This document shows, piece by piece, positions 44,514 through 54,481 of a stretch of DNA of 64,000 bases. Each line of letters starts with the position of its first letter. Positions within the stretch are counted from its first letter, which is position 1. Under the pieces are notes generated by a model. It made no database searches. It saw only the letters and a list, made by a program, of their open reading frames with translations, and was not told where the DNA came from. The DNA is taken from the NCBI RefSeq assembly GCF_004114975.1, contig NZ_CP030051.1:1178001-1242000 (forward strand), in the 5' to 3' direction. A program made the translations under genes and the position numbers. The stretch comes from Bradyrhizobium guangdongense (GTDB lineage Bacteria; Pseudomonadota; Alphaproteobacteria; Rhizobiales; Xanthobacteraceae).

Positions 44514-46253
44514 CTAATCGTCGAGTTGACTCTCGAACTTCATTAGGAGGAACTCGGCTATGCCAGGCCCTTCCAAATGGAGGCCGATCTCGTCGAGAGG
44601 ATTATCCGGTGAACCCGACTGAGAGCCCCAATTCATCGTGCTCACCACGACGTGATCTCTGTCCCACAAAAGAAACTTTGCATGGACTTGCGGATCCTCC
44701 ACGGCGATCAGATCGACTACACCATGTAGCCGTTCGCGGTGGGCCTTGACGTGCCGCCGTTTGATCGGCCCGGTCTGGCGCGAGTAGTAAACACGGACGT
44801 CGTCGAGTCGGCGTCCTGCGATTTCGGCGGGGTTAAAGATCGCCGGCACCATGGGAGCTCCGACCTTGTTGGTACAGCAGACAAATCGCTCTTCGGCTTC
44901 GTGAGCAACCCTCCGAATCAATCGCTCATGATCGTCAGCCTGGAGAATGCTCATCCGAACTGGAATACTCCCTCCAGCATCGGCGCTAGATGTTAAGGCG
45001 CTCCGCGAGCGCCTTAAATCCGATGCTATGAATTGGAGCGTCTCAATCGAACGGCTGGCGCTTGAAAGAGGTGACACGATAGAACGCAAAAGATCCAGGC
45101 CCGCCGCGGCCGCGCGGTTCTCTGTCAGCTCGACAGACACCTCCAAGGCAGAAAAGGGCGACGACAGCCAATTGGAGGAGCCGAGCACGACGACAGCGCC
45201 GCCGTGGCCGTCATCCGCGGCAAGGCATTTCACATGGCTTCGAACAGAATCGCGCTGCGTGAACACAAAGCCACGCGCGCGACGGACCGACGAGAGCCGC
45301 ATATTGAGCTCCTGCATCGCGATCGCGTTCTTTCTGTCGGTGTCTAGCGCAGTACCGTAGAACAAGTGGCAGCGCACGCCACGCTGCGCAGCCTGTTCAA
45401 GAGCTTTTCGAATGCGTTCATGTTGCTCCGTGTATTTTTCGCCGTGAAGCGTCACAAAAGTCGAAAGTACGAAAACGTCTTCCTCGGCCTGACCCACGAT
45501 GCGTTCGAAGCATTCGAGATGCTGTTCGCCGCCGACGATCAATTGATCGGTGCCAATCATCGTATCGACGGTCACTGACCGGCTTGGCTGCGGATCGCTA
45601 GCTTCCGGCAGAATACCAGTCCTGATTGTTGCTTGAAGAGCGCCGATCAAGTCCTGGCTGGCCCCCTCAGGGAGCAATCCGTTCTTGACGTCGTTCAGTT
45701 CGATCGCGAGATATTTTCTTTCGAGAACGGAGTTGATCGTTTGAACGCCGCGCAGCCATTCGCCGGGACGGAGCATGCCGGCGACGAGCTGCGTTACGCG
45801 GACCGCCATTGTGTCATCGGTCTCATCTGGGCCCGGAGGAAAGTTGACCTTGTGATCTGTATGGGTCATCCGATAGAGTGGAGCGGTCTCGACGTCGCGG
45901 TTGCGAAAGACCGAGTGTCCGACCTTCTCCAGCACTAGACTGATGTGAATCTCCCGATCTTCAGTTCGCTCCGGCAAGGCGCCACCCAACCGGATGAAGT
46001 CTTGACCGACGCCGCTTGTCGCCAATTGAGGGACAGGAGCCAGGCGAAGCTCGACCAGGCCGAACTGCATCAACCGCGCGATGGTCGAGCCCGCGACCTG
46101 GCTTGGAATCCCGAGCGACGTTGCCACCTCTTCGATCGTTTCTGGGGTGCGATCGAGCGCGAGCAGGATCATTTCTTCGATTGGACTCCATCCCCATGTG
46201 CGTTGAACGATGGCGCGCGCGCGATAGTGCCAAGCGGGAAGGTAGATTTTCAC
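44514..46253 (-). CDS. PLD-family nuclease (MkoB-like)
   Basis: This 579-residue protein has a winged-HTH-like N-terminus (about 20-75). Two HKD motifs follow: HVKCLAADDG...GSSNW (about 343) and HAKFLLWDRD...STMNW (about 522), together forming a complete phospholipase-D nuclease active site. It begins by overlapping the end of the kinase-helicase gene by 4 bp. In Mokosh type I a kinase-helicase (MkoA) is followed by a PLD nuclease (MkoB), so this fits MkoB. The exact length of the family is not known to me. Confidence 0.82.
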   Translation of the reverse strand: MKIYLPAWHYRARAIVQRTWGWSPIEEMILLALDRTPETIEEVATSLGIPSQVAGSTIARLMQFGLVELRLAPVPQLATSGVGQDFIRLGGALPERTEDREIHISLVLEKVGHSVFRNRDVETAPLYRMTHTDHKVNFPPGPDETDDTMAVRVTQLVAGMLRPGEWLRGVQTINSVLERKYLAIELNDVKNGLLPEGASQDLIGALQATIRTGILPEASDPQPSRSVTVDTMIGTDQLIVGGEQHLECFERIVGQAEEDVFVLSTFVTLHGEKYTEQHERIRKALEQAAQRGVRCHLFYGTALDTDRKNAIAMQELNMRLSSVRRARGFVFTQRDSVRSHVKCLAADDGHGGAVVVLGSSNWLSSPFSALEVSVELTENRAAAAGLDLLRSIVSPLSSASRSIETLQFIASDLRRSRSALTSSADAGGSIPVRMSILQADDHERLIRRVAHEAEERFVCCTNKVGAPMVPAIFNPAEIAGRRLDDVRVYYSRQTGPIKRRHVKAHRERLHGVVDLIAVEDPQVHAKFLLWDRDHVVVSTMNWGSQSGSPDNPLDEIGLHLEGPGIAEFLLMKFESQLDD

Positions 46254-49200
46254 GCCGGAAGCCTCCCGTTCTCGTCGATCGCGACGATGGATGCGCCTTT
46301 CACCTTAATGCTAGGAGCATCCTTCCTGACGAGCTCGTAATCGGTCCCGGCGAGGGTCGCGAGCTCCTTCAGCATCTTTCGTAGGAATTCAAGATCGTCC
46401 TTTTTTGCATCCGGATCGATTCCTTCGACCACTTCGCGAATGAAGCGCTGGCTTGTGGCAAGAATCAGCTTTTGCTTGGCGCGGCTGAGCAGCACATTCA
46501 TGCGCTGTGGGCTTTTGACGAATCCGAGCGCGCGCGATCCCACCATGACATTGTTGCGCGTAAGGCTGGCGGCCACGACATCGGCTTCGCCACCTTGGAA
46601 GCTATCGCTGGTAAAGACGAACTCACCATTACTGCGCGGGCTCGCGAAGCCGAACAAGGTCTTGTCTTTCCTGACTTGGCCGCGCAGTAAGCGCTTGAAC
46701 CATCTCACCTGCGCCGCGTAGGGCGAGATGATCACGAGGGTCGGTCGGCGGCCGTCCGCGCCAACTATCGGCCGCAACCCTTTCAAGGCCGCTATCAAGG
46801 CCTGCGCCTCAAGCTCGTTGCGGAATGATCGCTCCACTTTGTGTTCGAAATGTCGCCGTTTTGACATGCTGAGGGGCGGAAAATCGAGAAGAACGATTGG
46901 AGAGGTGAGGTACGCGACCGTGGACGTGACCGTTAGCGTGCGACGCTTGACGCGGTCGGAGGGAGCGAGCTTTCTGTCATAAAAAGTATTCGAGACGAGA
47001 TCGCCGATGGCGGGGTGCATGCGGCTCTGTTCCAGCAGCGTGTTGACGATCGTGCTCGGACGCCCCGTGTCCTTTTCGCGCTCAATTTCGCGCTCAGCTA
47101 TTGATCGAAACGGTTCTTCAAGACGCGCCGCTGTTGCGAGAGCCTCCCTCATCAGATGTTCGCTCGACTTAACTGTATCAAGCGCCTCAGTAACTTCCGG
47201 CGGTAGATCGGAGATGGTTTCAAGCCGCTCCTTCGCGTCCCGCAGCAGATCAACTGCGCGCTCGGGATCGTAGAATTGTTGCCGCTGGGCGGCATCGAAT
47301 GGAGAGAGTTGGTTGTGATCGCCAACCATGATTCTTCTGTTGCCCAGCAATAGCGCGCCGATCAGTTCCGCACCGTTGGCGCGGGCCGCTTCTTCGACGA
47401 TGACCCAGTCGAATTGATCGCCATCGGCAATCATCTCCTCGATGATGTGCGACGATGTCGTGGCAAGCGTGACATCGGAAGAGCGCAGCAGCAGATTGTC
47501 GGTATCGCGAAATACGCGTTCCGCAACCGTCGCTTCCGACGCATCAACGGGCCGGAGCGCCTGCTTGATTTGATAGCGTTGGTTGACCATCATGCTTTCA
47601 GCGGCGTGGTCGACCGTCGAAACGGACCTAAGAAGATCAACGGAGCTCGCACGCAAGGAGCTGACTTCATCGGTCGATCGTGTCCGCTCGACACGAACGA
47701 CGATCTTCGTGCCGCTCGCCAGTGTCGCCTTGAGTTCGTCCTCCATTTGAATCAAGGTCTCGTGGTTTTGCGCCGACACTAGAAGCCTTGCGTCCGGTGT
47801 TTTGTCCAGAATGCTTTTGACAAGATTCGAAATTAGGAACGTCTTGCCGACGCCAGGAGGGCCAACAACGACATTGATGGACTTGCCTGATACGATTGCG
47901 TCCCATGCCACCTTTTTCGAACCGTCCATCTCGTCCGGCGGCACCGCATTCGGGGTCGCAATATCACGTAATACTTCGTCCAGCGCGACCTGCGCCGGAT
48001 CGTCAATCGCTCTCAAGAGTTCAATATTCGTCCGGGCCGCCACAATATTTTGAAGGCGGCGGCGAATTGCGCGTTCAAATCCACCATCTCTTCGAGGACG
48101 AAGAAAAAGAAGCTGCCCCGGTACAACAGCTTCGCTTGTCGCGAACGTGAACGGTAGGCGGCCGTCGACGACACCGCCCGTTCCCTCATAACTGAGTTCC
48201 GGAAATCGCTCCCGATCGCCGGCGAGCGCGTCGCTGCGTGAAAGAGTCCAATTTGGTTTGCCGTCGTCGTACTTCAATTCGCGCGCCAAGGCGTCGTATG
48301 CCGGGCGCAGTCCCATCAGCTTGCGTCGCATGTCCCGGTCGGGATCTTCGCGGGAGGCGATCCAGGCCAAATCTGAATCCCCGCCGGACGGCGGGTGAAG
48401 CACTTCGACGGGATAGATTCGGAATTGCTCCCGCAGCCAAGTAAAGGCTTCGAGAAGAATGAGGGCGTACCAAGTGGGAATCTCTTCGACTGATCGGCTC
48501 ACTCCTGTTGTGACACTCGCGTCAATCCACGGTTTGGCGCCAGGGCCAAGCCTGCGTACTCGCTCTTCGGCGCTTCTCCGAGTTCGCGCAAGATGAATCC
48601 GGTGGCGAACCTCGACGGCATCATAGATGTAGTCGTCAGGCCGCCTCTTGTTGGCGTTCTCGATCATGCCGACATAGTCATCGATGACTTTCACGCCATA
48701 CGCGGCAAGGTCGGTGACGATACGCACGAAGGCCTCATCTACGACAACAGTGCGTACCGTTGGTCCGCTGAGATCCTCTTCGACAAAACGGAGGACCGCA
48801 TCCCTATCGTCAGCCGGGATGGTGCCCGATGTAAGCGATGCAAGGTCGCTTTGGGTAACCTGGGTGGAAGGGTAGAGAATTAGCTCGCCTTCGCCGCTTG
48901 ACCCCGACCGGTCAAGATCGGCCACGACCTCGGCGATCTCGTTTAGCACGATACTTCCGTCGAAAAGCTGGTAGCGTGGCGGATCGGCAAGACGATTAAG
49001 CATGCGTCGCTCGATCGACAGCAGGGAAGGACCGCCGCCGTCCTCGGTCAGGCCGAGGATCCGCGACGCTGCCTGCCCAAGATCACTCCAGTCCCGGCGA
49101 AACGAGACGGTGCCGGAGGGCCGCAGCAGATGTCCCGCGCCGCCCACATCGCCGTCGGCAATGTGTACGCACGCTTCGTAGCCGCCGAGTCGGAAATCCT

Positions 49201-49723
49201 CTTTTTCATCGCTATGCGAAAAGATCGTATGTTCGCTGACAGCGCCGTGCACGATGCCCGCATCATGACAAAGTGCAAGTCCTTCAGCTACGCGCAAGAT
49301 ATTGCGCCAAAACATCTTGCGGCCGGTCGTCGTAAGCAGCCGGCCTTCTCGCGCTCGAACCCTGTGCAATGACCCGCAGATCGGACTGCCAGGATCAACC
49401 ATTAAGATACCGATCTCTTCCTGGTCCTCGACGATCTCAAGAACCTCGACCAATAACTGGCGCGCACGGCGTGACGACAGAACACGCCGGACACGCCTGA
49501 GGCCGTGCGTGATGAGCCGCTTCAGGTCCTCGTCCAGCGGGGTTCCGGTCTTCTTGAACAGACGAAGAAGATAGTCCTCGCCGTCGGCGATGCCGGTGGC
49601 AAAACGAAGTTGAGAATTCCAACCTTCGGTGCCGCTCGAAAACGCGGTATCAGCAAACTTGAATCGTGCGTCGAGCGTCGCTTTGCCTTGCATGGTAGCT
49701 CGCGCCATAGCGCCGTAATCCAT
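46250..49723 (-). CDS. Pseudokinase-SF1 helicase protein (MkoA-like)
   Basis: The 1157-residue protein has an N-terminal protein-kinase-like domain (about 30-210) in which the HRD motif is HGAVSEHTIF and DFG is lost, so catalysis is doubtful. A UPF1-like SF1 helicase follows: GPPGVGKT (about 622), VEEAA for motif II (about 775), VGDHNQL, SFQGGEADVV and NVLLSRAK. With the PLD gene that follows it resembles Mokosh type I. The start at ATG 49723 is uncertain, since ATGs 4 and 10 codons later are equally plausible. Confidence 0.85.
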   Translation of the reverse strand: MDYGAMARATMQGKATLDARFKFADTAFSSGTEGWNSQLRFATGIADGEDYLLRLFKKTGTPLDEDLKRLITHGLRRVRRVLSSRRARQLLVEVLEIVEDQEEIGILMVDPGSPICGSLHRVRAREGRLLTTTGRKMFWRNILRVAEGLALCHDAGIVHGAVSEHTIFSHSDEKEDFRLGGYEACVHIADGDVGGAGHLLRPSGTVSFRRDWSDLGQAASRILGLTEDGGGPSLLSIERRMLNRLADPPRYQLFDGSIVLNEIAEVVADLDRSGSSGEGELILYPSTQVTQSDLASLTSGTIPADDRDAVLRFVEEDLSGPTVRTVVVDEAFVRIVTDLAAYGVKVIDDYVGMIENANKRRPDDYIYDAVEVRHRIHLARTRRSAEERVRRLGPGAKPWIDASVTTGVSRSVEEIPTWYALILLEAFTWLREQFRIYPVEVLHPPSGGDSDLAWIASREDPDRDMRRKLMGLRPAYDALARELKYDDGKPNWTLSRSDALAGDRERFPELSYEGTGGVVDGRLPFTFATSEAVVPGQLLFLRPRRDGGFERAIRRRLQNIVAARTNIELLRAIDDPAQVALDEVLRDIATPNAVPPDEMDGSKKVAWDAIVSGKSINVVVGPPGVGKTFLISNLVKSILDKTPDARLLVSAQNHETLIQMEDELKATLASGTKIVVRVERTRSTDEVSSLRASSVDLLRSVSTVDHAAESMMVNQRYQIKQALRPVDASEATVAERVFRDTDNLLLRSSDVTLATTSSHIIEEMIADGDQFDWVIVEEAARANGAELIGALLLGNRRIMVGDHNQLSPFDAAQRQQFYDPERAVDLLRDAKERLETISDLPPEVTEALDTVKSSEHLMREALATAARLEEPFRSIAEREIEREKDTGRPSTIVNTLLEQSRMHPAIGDLVSNTFYDRKLAPSDRVKRRTLTVTSTVAYLTSPIVLLDFPPLSMSKRRHFEHKVERSFRNELEAQALIAALKGLRPIVGADGRRPTLVIISPYAAQVRWFKRLLRGQVRKDKTLFGFASPRSNGEFVFTSDSFQGGEADVVAASLTRNNVMVGSRALGFVKSPQRMNVLLSRAKQKLILATSQRFIREVVEGIDPDAKKDDLEFLRKMLKELATLAGTDYELVRKDAPSIKVKGASIVAIDENGRLPA

Positions 49724-49927
49724 CCTTGAAACAGTACAAATGCGGTGATTCGTATATGATAGCGCAGTATATGCTTTGGGTCAGAGTTATCGACTGCAAA
49801 GCGATATTTTGCGCGTTTTCCCAAGCATGCTCTGTGTAAATTGGGGGAGTGGATGGCACCTATTGCAAGCAGCAACGAGATGCGGTTGGACCCGCCAAAT
49901 CAAGCCAGCATGAGTGGCAATTGATCA

Positions 49928-50965
49928 TCATCGAGCCCTGACCCAACAAACCCCCGAAACAGAGATACCGATTAACCGGATCGGCCTCTTTGGCGGCATA
50001 AGTTGCGCTAATAGTTCAAGAGCCAGGCTAGAGAGATCGTCCGCGGTGTCGTTCATGCGTACGGACGTGCTGCGAGTGATCAGCTCGAAATCTGAAAAGG
50101 ATCGCCGTTTGGCCTCGCGCGCCCGTCGCCTCGCAGTGTTGCCGGACCTTGTCGACCAGTGGGCGCAGTTCGATGGTCAGCGCTTCGTGGTCTGCCAAGT
50201 CCCGCGAAACGTGCTTTCGGCGCCGACGGACCTTCGGATTCGGTTGGCACGGACAGGACGCTCGTCAATCCCCCGCGAGATCCAGTAATAATACGCCCCA
50301 GCTTTCCCAAAATTGGCGTTCATGAACTCGAGCGACTGATTGCGCATATTCATGCCGGTGAAGATGCCAAGGCCATGCATCTTCGCACTGGTCGCCGGTC
50401 CGATTCAATGGAATTTGCCGACTGGGAGATCCTGAACGAAGCTCGGCCTCATCTTTGGCGTGATCACGAACTGTCCGTTGGGCTTCCGTTGGTCGGACGC
50501 AAGTTTTGCCAGGAACTTATTGTAAGAGATGCCGGCAGACGCGGTCAGGCCTGTCTCGCTCAGGATCTTGACTCTAATCAAGGTCGCGATCTCTGTCGCG
50601 ATTGGGAGGCCTTGGATGTTCTCGGTGACATCTAGGTAGGCCTCATCTAACGACAGGGGCTCAATGACGTCAGAATGCTCCGCGAAGATTGTCCGGACGT
50701 GTCGAGAGACCTCCTTGTAGACTTCGAAGCGCGGCGGCTTTACGAAAATTAGCTCTTTGCATTGCCGTTTGGCTGTCACTGACGGCAATGCCGACCTAAC
50801 TCCAAACTTTCGCGCCTCATAGCTCGCTGCAGCTACGACACCGCGCTCTTTCGATCCCGCCCACAGCGACTGGCTTGCCACGCAAGTCCGGATTGTCCCG
50901 CTGCTCCACTGATGCGTAGAAGATGTCTATATCGACAGAATGATCTTGCGCTGATGCGGTGCTGG
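49928..50965 (-). pseudogene. dinB: DNA polymerase IV (DinB), multiply frameshifted
   Basis: Parts of DinB are spread over several frames on the minus strand. They are: an N-terminal [22 protein letters not shown]; the central polymerase block with [10 protein letters not shown] (the catalytic SLDEA-D motif) and [16 protein letters not shown]; the HhH region GLGIFTG; and a C-terminal end near 49930. Frame changes occur near 50890, 50385 and 50235, and a stop lies in the first codons. The total span (about 345 codons) is full length, so this is recent decay and not truncation. Error-prone polymerase activity is lost here. Confidence 0.85.
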
Positions 50966-50991
50966 CCCCGTTTGGTAGTCGGTCTCGTCCG

Positions 50992-51717
50992 TCACGTCGT
51001 CGGCCCTATTGGGTCTTCCTTGACGCCGCGAGCGACGACCCGGAGGCTTCCGTCCGGAAGCGGCCTTTGCAATTTCAGTACTTCGTCCGCAGGGGCCGTC
51101 ATCCAGGTCTCGACTTCATCTGGCGTTGTCAGGATCACCGGCATCGCCTTGGGGTGGATGGCGCCGACCTCGGCGTTGGGCTCCGTCGTGAGGAACGCGT
51201 AGAGGTCGTTGGTCGTCTCGCCTTCCTTGACCTTCCGGACGGACGTCCAGTTGGTCCAGATACCGGCGAAGCAGGCGAGGGGACGTGTCTCATCGAGCGC
51301 GAACCAGATATCACCGCCCTCGGCCTTGTTGAACTCGCTGAACGAGTTGAACGGCACCACGCAGCGATTTTCAGTCCCCAGCCATCGCGTCCAGTGCTTG
51401 CTCTTCACATTGCGGATGTTGGTCGTGCCGCCGTCCGGCTCCATTCGCAGCAATTCCTTGAAATCCACTGCCTTGCCCTTGGCCTGCAGCTTCTCGGCTC
51501 GCTTCTTCGTGGCGTCCATCAGCGCCTTTGATGACGACGGCATTCCCCATCGCGCCGTAGCGAGCTCGCGGCCCTCCACTCCGTTGCGCACGATCGGTGC
51601 CTTGTAGTCGGGAAAATCCCCCGGCATCGGCGCCAGATTTCCAACGTATCGGTTGACAACGCGGAACAGCGCGTTGATCGCGGCTTGATTGGTCGTGATC
51701 GAATAAAGATTGCACAT
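50992..51717 (-). CDS. SRAP (YedK/HMCES family) DNA-protein crosslink protein
   Basis: This 241-residue SRAP-domain protein starts MCNLYSI, so Cys2 is exposed after Met removal and can crosslink to abasic sites in ssDNA. It has the conserved NARSE-like region (here [20 protein letters not shown]), the GIWTNW segment, and the active-site His-containing [11 protein letters not shown] motif. Such proteins shield abasic sites and prevent strand breaks. It is next to a dinB relic, Ku and two ligases, a repair neighbourhood common in rhizobia. It is transcribed in the same direction as the two small genes to its right. Confidence 0.93.
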   Translation of the reverse strand: MCNLYSITTNQAAINALFRVVNRYVGNLAPMPGDFPDYKAPIVRNGVEGRELATARWGMPSSSKALMDATKKRAEKLQAKGKAVDFKELLRMEPDGGTTNIRNVKSKHWTRWLGTENRCVVPFNSFSEFNKAEGGDIWFALDETRPLACFAGIWTNWTSVRKVKEGETTNDLYAFLTTEPNAEVGAIHPKAMPVILTTPDEVETWMTAPADEVLKLQRPLPDGSLRVVARGVKEDPIGPTT

Positions 51718-51720
51718 CGG

Positions 51721-52170
51721 TCAGGATTCGGCTCGAGGGTGGCGCGGCTGCCAGGTCAACTGTAGCAGAGTCGCGGATGGACGCCGGCCGGCCTTGGCAC
51801 ATTTGCGACAGCGCAGCCGGCTGGCGAGATCGTGCACGAAGGTGGTCGGCGGGTGCTTCATCGCGGCCAGGTCGACATCGCTCGGCGTCTTGCAGCGCGC
51901 GCACCTGATCTCCAGCCAGGGGAAGCCTCCATTTACGGCCTGATCGATGGTCGGCGACGGATCGATCGGTTCGCCGTCACTCCACATCCGCTCGTTCCAG
52001 CTTTCGCAAAGCAGCCTGTCGGCTTGCTGGATCATCGCCCCGCCTTTGGCCCGCATCTCCGCCGATTGGGTCGCCAGCATGCTGGCCATCGCGCGTGCCT
52101 TGCCGAGCTCTTTCGCCAGAGCCTTGCGATCGCCGCCCGACAAGGGCGTAGGGTGATACTTCGGGGCCAT
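51721..52170 (-). CDS. Zinc-ribbon-like hypothetical protein
   Basis: The 149-residue protein is unrecognised, with two CxxC pairs (RCARC and RCRKC) about 43 residues apart that could bind a zinc ion. The preceding region is helical. The start is uncertain: the ATG at 52170 (MAPKYHPTPLSGG) is taken, but one at 52257 in the same frame adds 29 basic residues and would overlap the upstream gene. It lies 3 bp from the SRAP start in the same direction. Confidence 0.55.
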   Translation of the reverse strand: MAPKYHPTPLSGGDRKALAKELGKARAMASMLATQSAEMRAKGGAMIQQADRLLCESWNERMWSDGEPIDPSPTIDQAVNGGFPWLEIRCARCKTPSDVDLAAMKHPPTTFVHDLASRLRCRKCAKAGRRPSATLLQLTWQPRHPRAES

Positions 52171-52216
52171 CCAGACATCCAGGCGCAAAGAGATCGGATC
52201 GGCAAATCCAGAGCGG

Positions 52217-52612
52217 CTACGGCGTCTCGAACGCTGGCCAGCACCCGTCTTCTTCATGCCTGCCGGTGCGCTGCCGGCAGGTATTGTCGAGCAGCCGCTG
52301 CGCGACGTCCTTCCAGAGCGCGTTGGCGCCATACAGTCGAACGGCATCAGCGGTCTGGATTTCCACGGTCCGCTCGCAGCGGCGGCAGGAGACGCGCAGC
52401 ACGTGACGCTGAATCTCGGAAAGACGTCGCTGCCGCATCTGAGCCCCGGTCGTGCCGGCGCGTGCGTCTTTCAGGACCGATTCCCAATATTCGGCCGGGA
52501 GGGGGGCATCTGGACCCGCAGCGGGCGGCGCTCGTCTGCGGTCGGCTTCAGCGGCCAATTTTTCCATCTGTTTCGGGGTCGGCATGCGCCAGCTCGCGGG
52601 TCGGTCGGTCAT
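52217..52612 (-). CDS. Small Cys-rich hypothetical protein
   Basis: The 131-residue protein is of unknown function. It has a CRRC pair and, 36 residues on, a CRQRTGRHEEDGCWP tail, so four cysteines that could form a zinc knuckle. Similar small proteins with a GRHEEDGCWP ending are frequent in Bradyrhizobium accessory DNA; this is from recollection only. The ATG at 52612 is chosen as the start because the reading upstream of it overlaps the divergent ku gene. Confidence 0.55.
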   Translation of the reverse strand: MTDRPASWRMPTPKQMEKLAAEADRRRAPPAAGPDAPLPAEYWESVLKDARAGTTGAQMRQRRLSEIQRHVLRVSCRRCERTVEIQTADAVRLYGANALWKDVAQRLLDNTCRQRTGRHEEDGCWPAFETP

Positions 52613-52757
52613 GCCCGAATTAGAACATAACAAGAACAAATGTCGAGTCCGGCCAGGCAGGCCGATGAGAAAAATCCCGCTGTGGGGCGGGTCGCGATGT
52701 CGGAACCAAGCCCGGTCGTTCGTCTTTAATCCGGCATCAGTAATGGAGTTCCCCGCG

Positions 52758-53690
52758 ATGGCCCCCCGCGCCAACTGGAAAGGCTTCCTGCGTCTTTCCC
52801 TCGTCACCTGTCCGGTTGCGCTCTATCCGGCCACGTCGGAATCCGAAAAGGTCTCGTTCAACCAGCTGAATCGAAAGACCGGCCATCGGATCAAGTACGC
52901 TAAGGTGGATGCCGATACCGGCGAGGAGGTCGACAACGAGGACATCGTCAAAGGCTACAAGGTCGACACGGACACCTTCATCGAGGTGACGAAGGAGGAG
53001 CTAGAGAACGTCGCACTGGAATCAACGCGAACGATCGAAATCGACGAGTTCGTCGACCGCAGCGAGATCGATCCGCGATATCTCATTCGCCCCTACTATC
53101 TGCGTCCCGACGGTAAAGTCGGGCACGATGCTTTCGCCGTTATTCGGGAAACCATCCGCGAGATGAACAAGGTCGCGATCGGCCGTGTGGTGCTGACCAA
53201 TCGCGAGCACATCATCGCGCTGGAGCCGTTGGACAAGGGCCTGATGGGAACGCTACTGCGCTATCCTTACGAAGTCCGTTCAGCTGATGAGTATTTCGAC
53301 GACATTCAGGATGTCAAAGTCACCAAGGACATGCTTGATCTCGCCAAGCACATCGTCAATCAGAAGGCGGGCCATTTCGAGCCGGACAAGTTCGAAGACC
53401 AATACGAAACCGCCCTCATCGAACTGATCAATCAGAAGCGCGCCGGCAAACCCATCACCGCGAAAGCGCGTCCCCGCGGCGAGAACGTGGTGGACCTGAT
53501 CGACGCGCTGCGAAAGAGCATCGGAAGAGAGGGCGCCTCAGCGACAGAGGCACCCAAGAAATCAGGAAAAAAGCCGCGCAAGGCGGCGGCCGGGCAGAAG
53601 GAAATGCTGATGCCGATCGCAGGCAAGAAGCCGGCGAAGGAGGCCGCGGCGAAAAAGCCGGCGGCCAAGCCGCAGCGGAAGTCGGCTTAG
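52758..53690 (+). CDS. ku: Ku, non-homologous end-joining DNA-end binding protein
   Basis: This 310-residue bacterial Ku opens with the diagnostic MAPRANWKGFLRLSLV and has the KYAKVDADTGEEVDNEDIVKGY core. It ends in a Lys/Ala-rich basic tail that helps bind and slide on DNA. Ku binds broken DNA ends and recruits a ligase; two stand-alone ATP ligases are encoded downstream. An alternative ATG 5 codons earlier exists. Such extra Ku copies in rhizobia often lie on mobile or accessory DNA. Confidence 0.95.
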   Translation: MAPRANWKGFLRLSLVTCPVALYPATSESEKVSFNQLNRKTGHRIKYAKVDADTGEEVDNEDIVKGYKVDTDTFIEVTKEELENVALESTRTIEIDEFVDRSEIDPRYLIRPYYLRPDGKVGHDAFAVIRETIREMNKVAIGRVVLTNREHIIALEPLDKGLMGTLLRYPYEVRSADEYFDDIQDVKVTKDMLDLAKHIVNQKAGHFEPDKFEDQYETALIELINQKRAGKPITAKARPRGENVVDLIDALRKSIGREGASATEAPKKSGKKPRKAAAGQKEMLMPIAGKKPAKEAAAKKPAAKPQRKSA

Positions 53691-53805
53691 GTGTCGTGAA
53701 GCATCCGGTGACGCCGGACGGCACTCCTTCGTCGTCCGTGGCAGGCTCTGGCGAATGGCAAATCCGTCTCAACGAGGTCACGCGAGATCATCTCGTCGCC
53801 GTCTA

Positions 53806-53967
53806 ATGGCGACCCGGCGGGTAGGTGCGTGCGCCAGGAAGGCGGCCGAGCGCGAGGCCGAAGTAACGGTGCATAGGACCGCGGACGAAGCTAAGCAGGC
53901 GCTTGGCGAACGCGGTCCCGTATGGCGGGACGACGGCTCGCCGGCTCTCGATTGCTCTGCAAAGTAG
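53806..53967 (+). CDS. Small protein with GERGPVW motif
   Basis: The 53-residue reading has DEAKQALGERGPVWRDDGSP. That is close to a motif (ALGERGPVWWDDGAP) I recall from small rhizobial proteins of unknown function. The start is uncertain, since no clear ribosome site is seen. It is 7 bp upstream of the Nudix gene. The C-terminus is unlike the usual ending, so the gene may be partial. Confidence 0.4.
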   Translation: MATRRVGACARKAAEREAEVTVHRTADEAKQALGERGPVWRDDGSPALDCSAK

Positions 53968-53974
53968 GAGCCAT

Positions 53975-54481
53975 ATGGCTGCGGTGAAAAAGACTTCCAG
54001 GAGATCGACCTTGAGCGCGGGCATTCTCGCATACCGCAAGGGAGGAGCTCGGGGGCTCGAGGTTCTGCTCGTTCATCCCGGCGGTCCGTTCTGGCGTGAG
54101 AAGGATGATGGCGCCTGGTCCATTCCAAAGGGCGAAATCGATGCCAATGATGTTCCGGAGAACGTTGCTCAACGAGAATTTGCCGAAGAACTCGGCCCGA
54201 GCGCTTCGATTGGTCCACTCCAGGCGCTGGGGGAGGTCCGACAGCGAGGAGGCAAGCGCGTCATCGCATTCGGCGGCGAGGGACACTTTGATCCGGCAGC
54301 ACTGACCAGCAATACCTTCGATGTCGAATGGCCGCCTCGAAGCGGTCGACGGCAGAGCTTTCCCGAAGTCGACCGCGCGGAATGGTTTGATATCGAGTTA
54401 GCGCGGACCAAGATGCTGTCCGCTCAGGTAGAGTTTCTCGATCGTCTTTTGGCGATCTCGGCTGAGAGCGTCGGGAAATGA
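53975..54481 (+). CDS. Nudix hydrolase
   Basis: The 168-residue Nudix protein starts STLSAGILAYRKG, a typical first strand. The Nudix box region GAWSIPKGEI...NVAQREFAEELGP is complete, with REFAEELG holding the metal-binding glutamates. Substrates of this type include nucleotide sugars and diadenosine polyphosphates; it cannot be specified here. ATG 53975 is used with TAGGAG upstream. Its stop overlaps the phosphoesterase start by 4 bp. Confidence 0.88.
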   Translation: MAAVKKTSRRSTLSAGILAYRKGGARGLEVLLVHPGGPFWREKDDGAWSIPKGEIDANDVPENVAQREFAEELGPSASIGPLQALGEVRQRGGKRVIAFGGEGHFDPAALTSNTFDVEWPPRSGRRQSFPEVDRAEWFDIELARTKMLSAQVEFLDRLLAISAESVGK

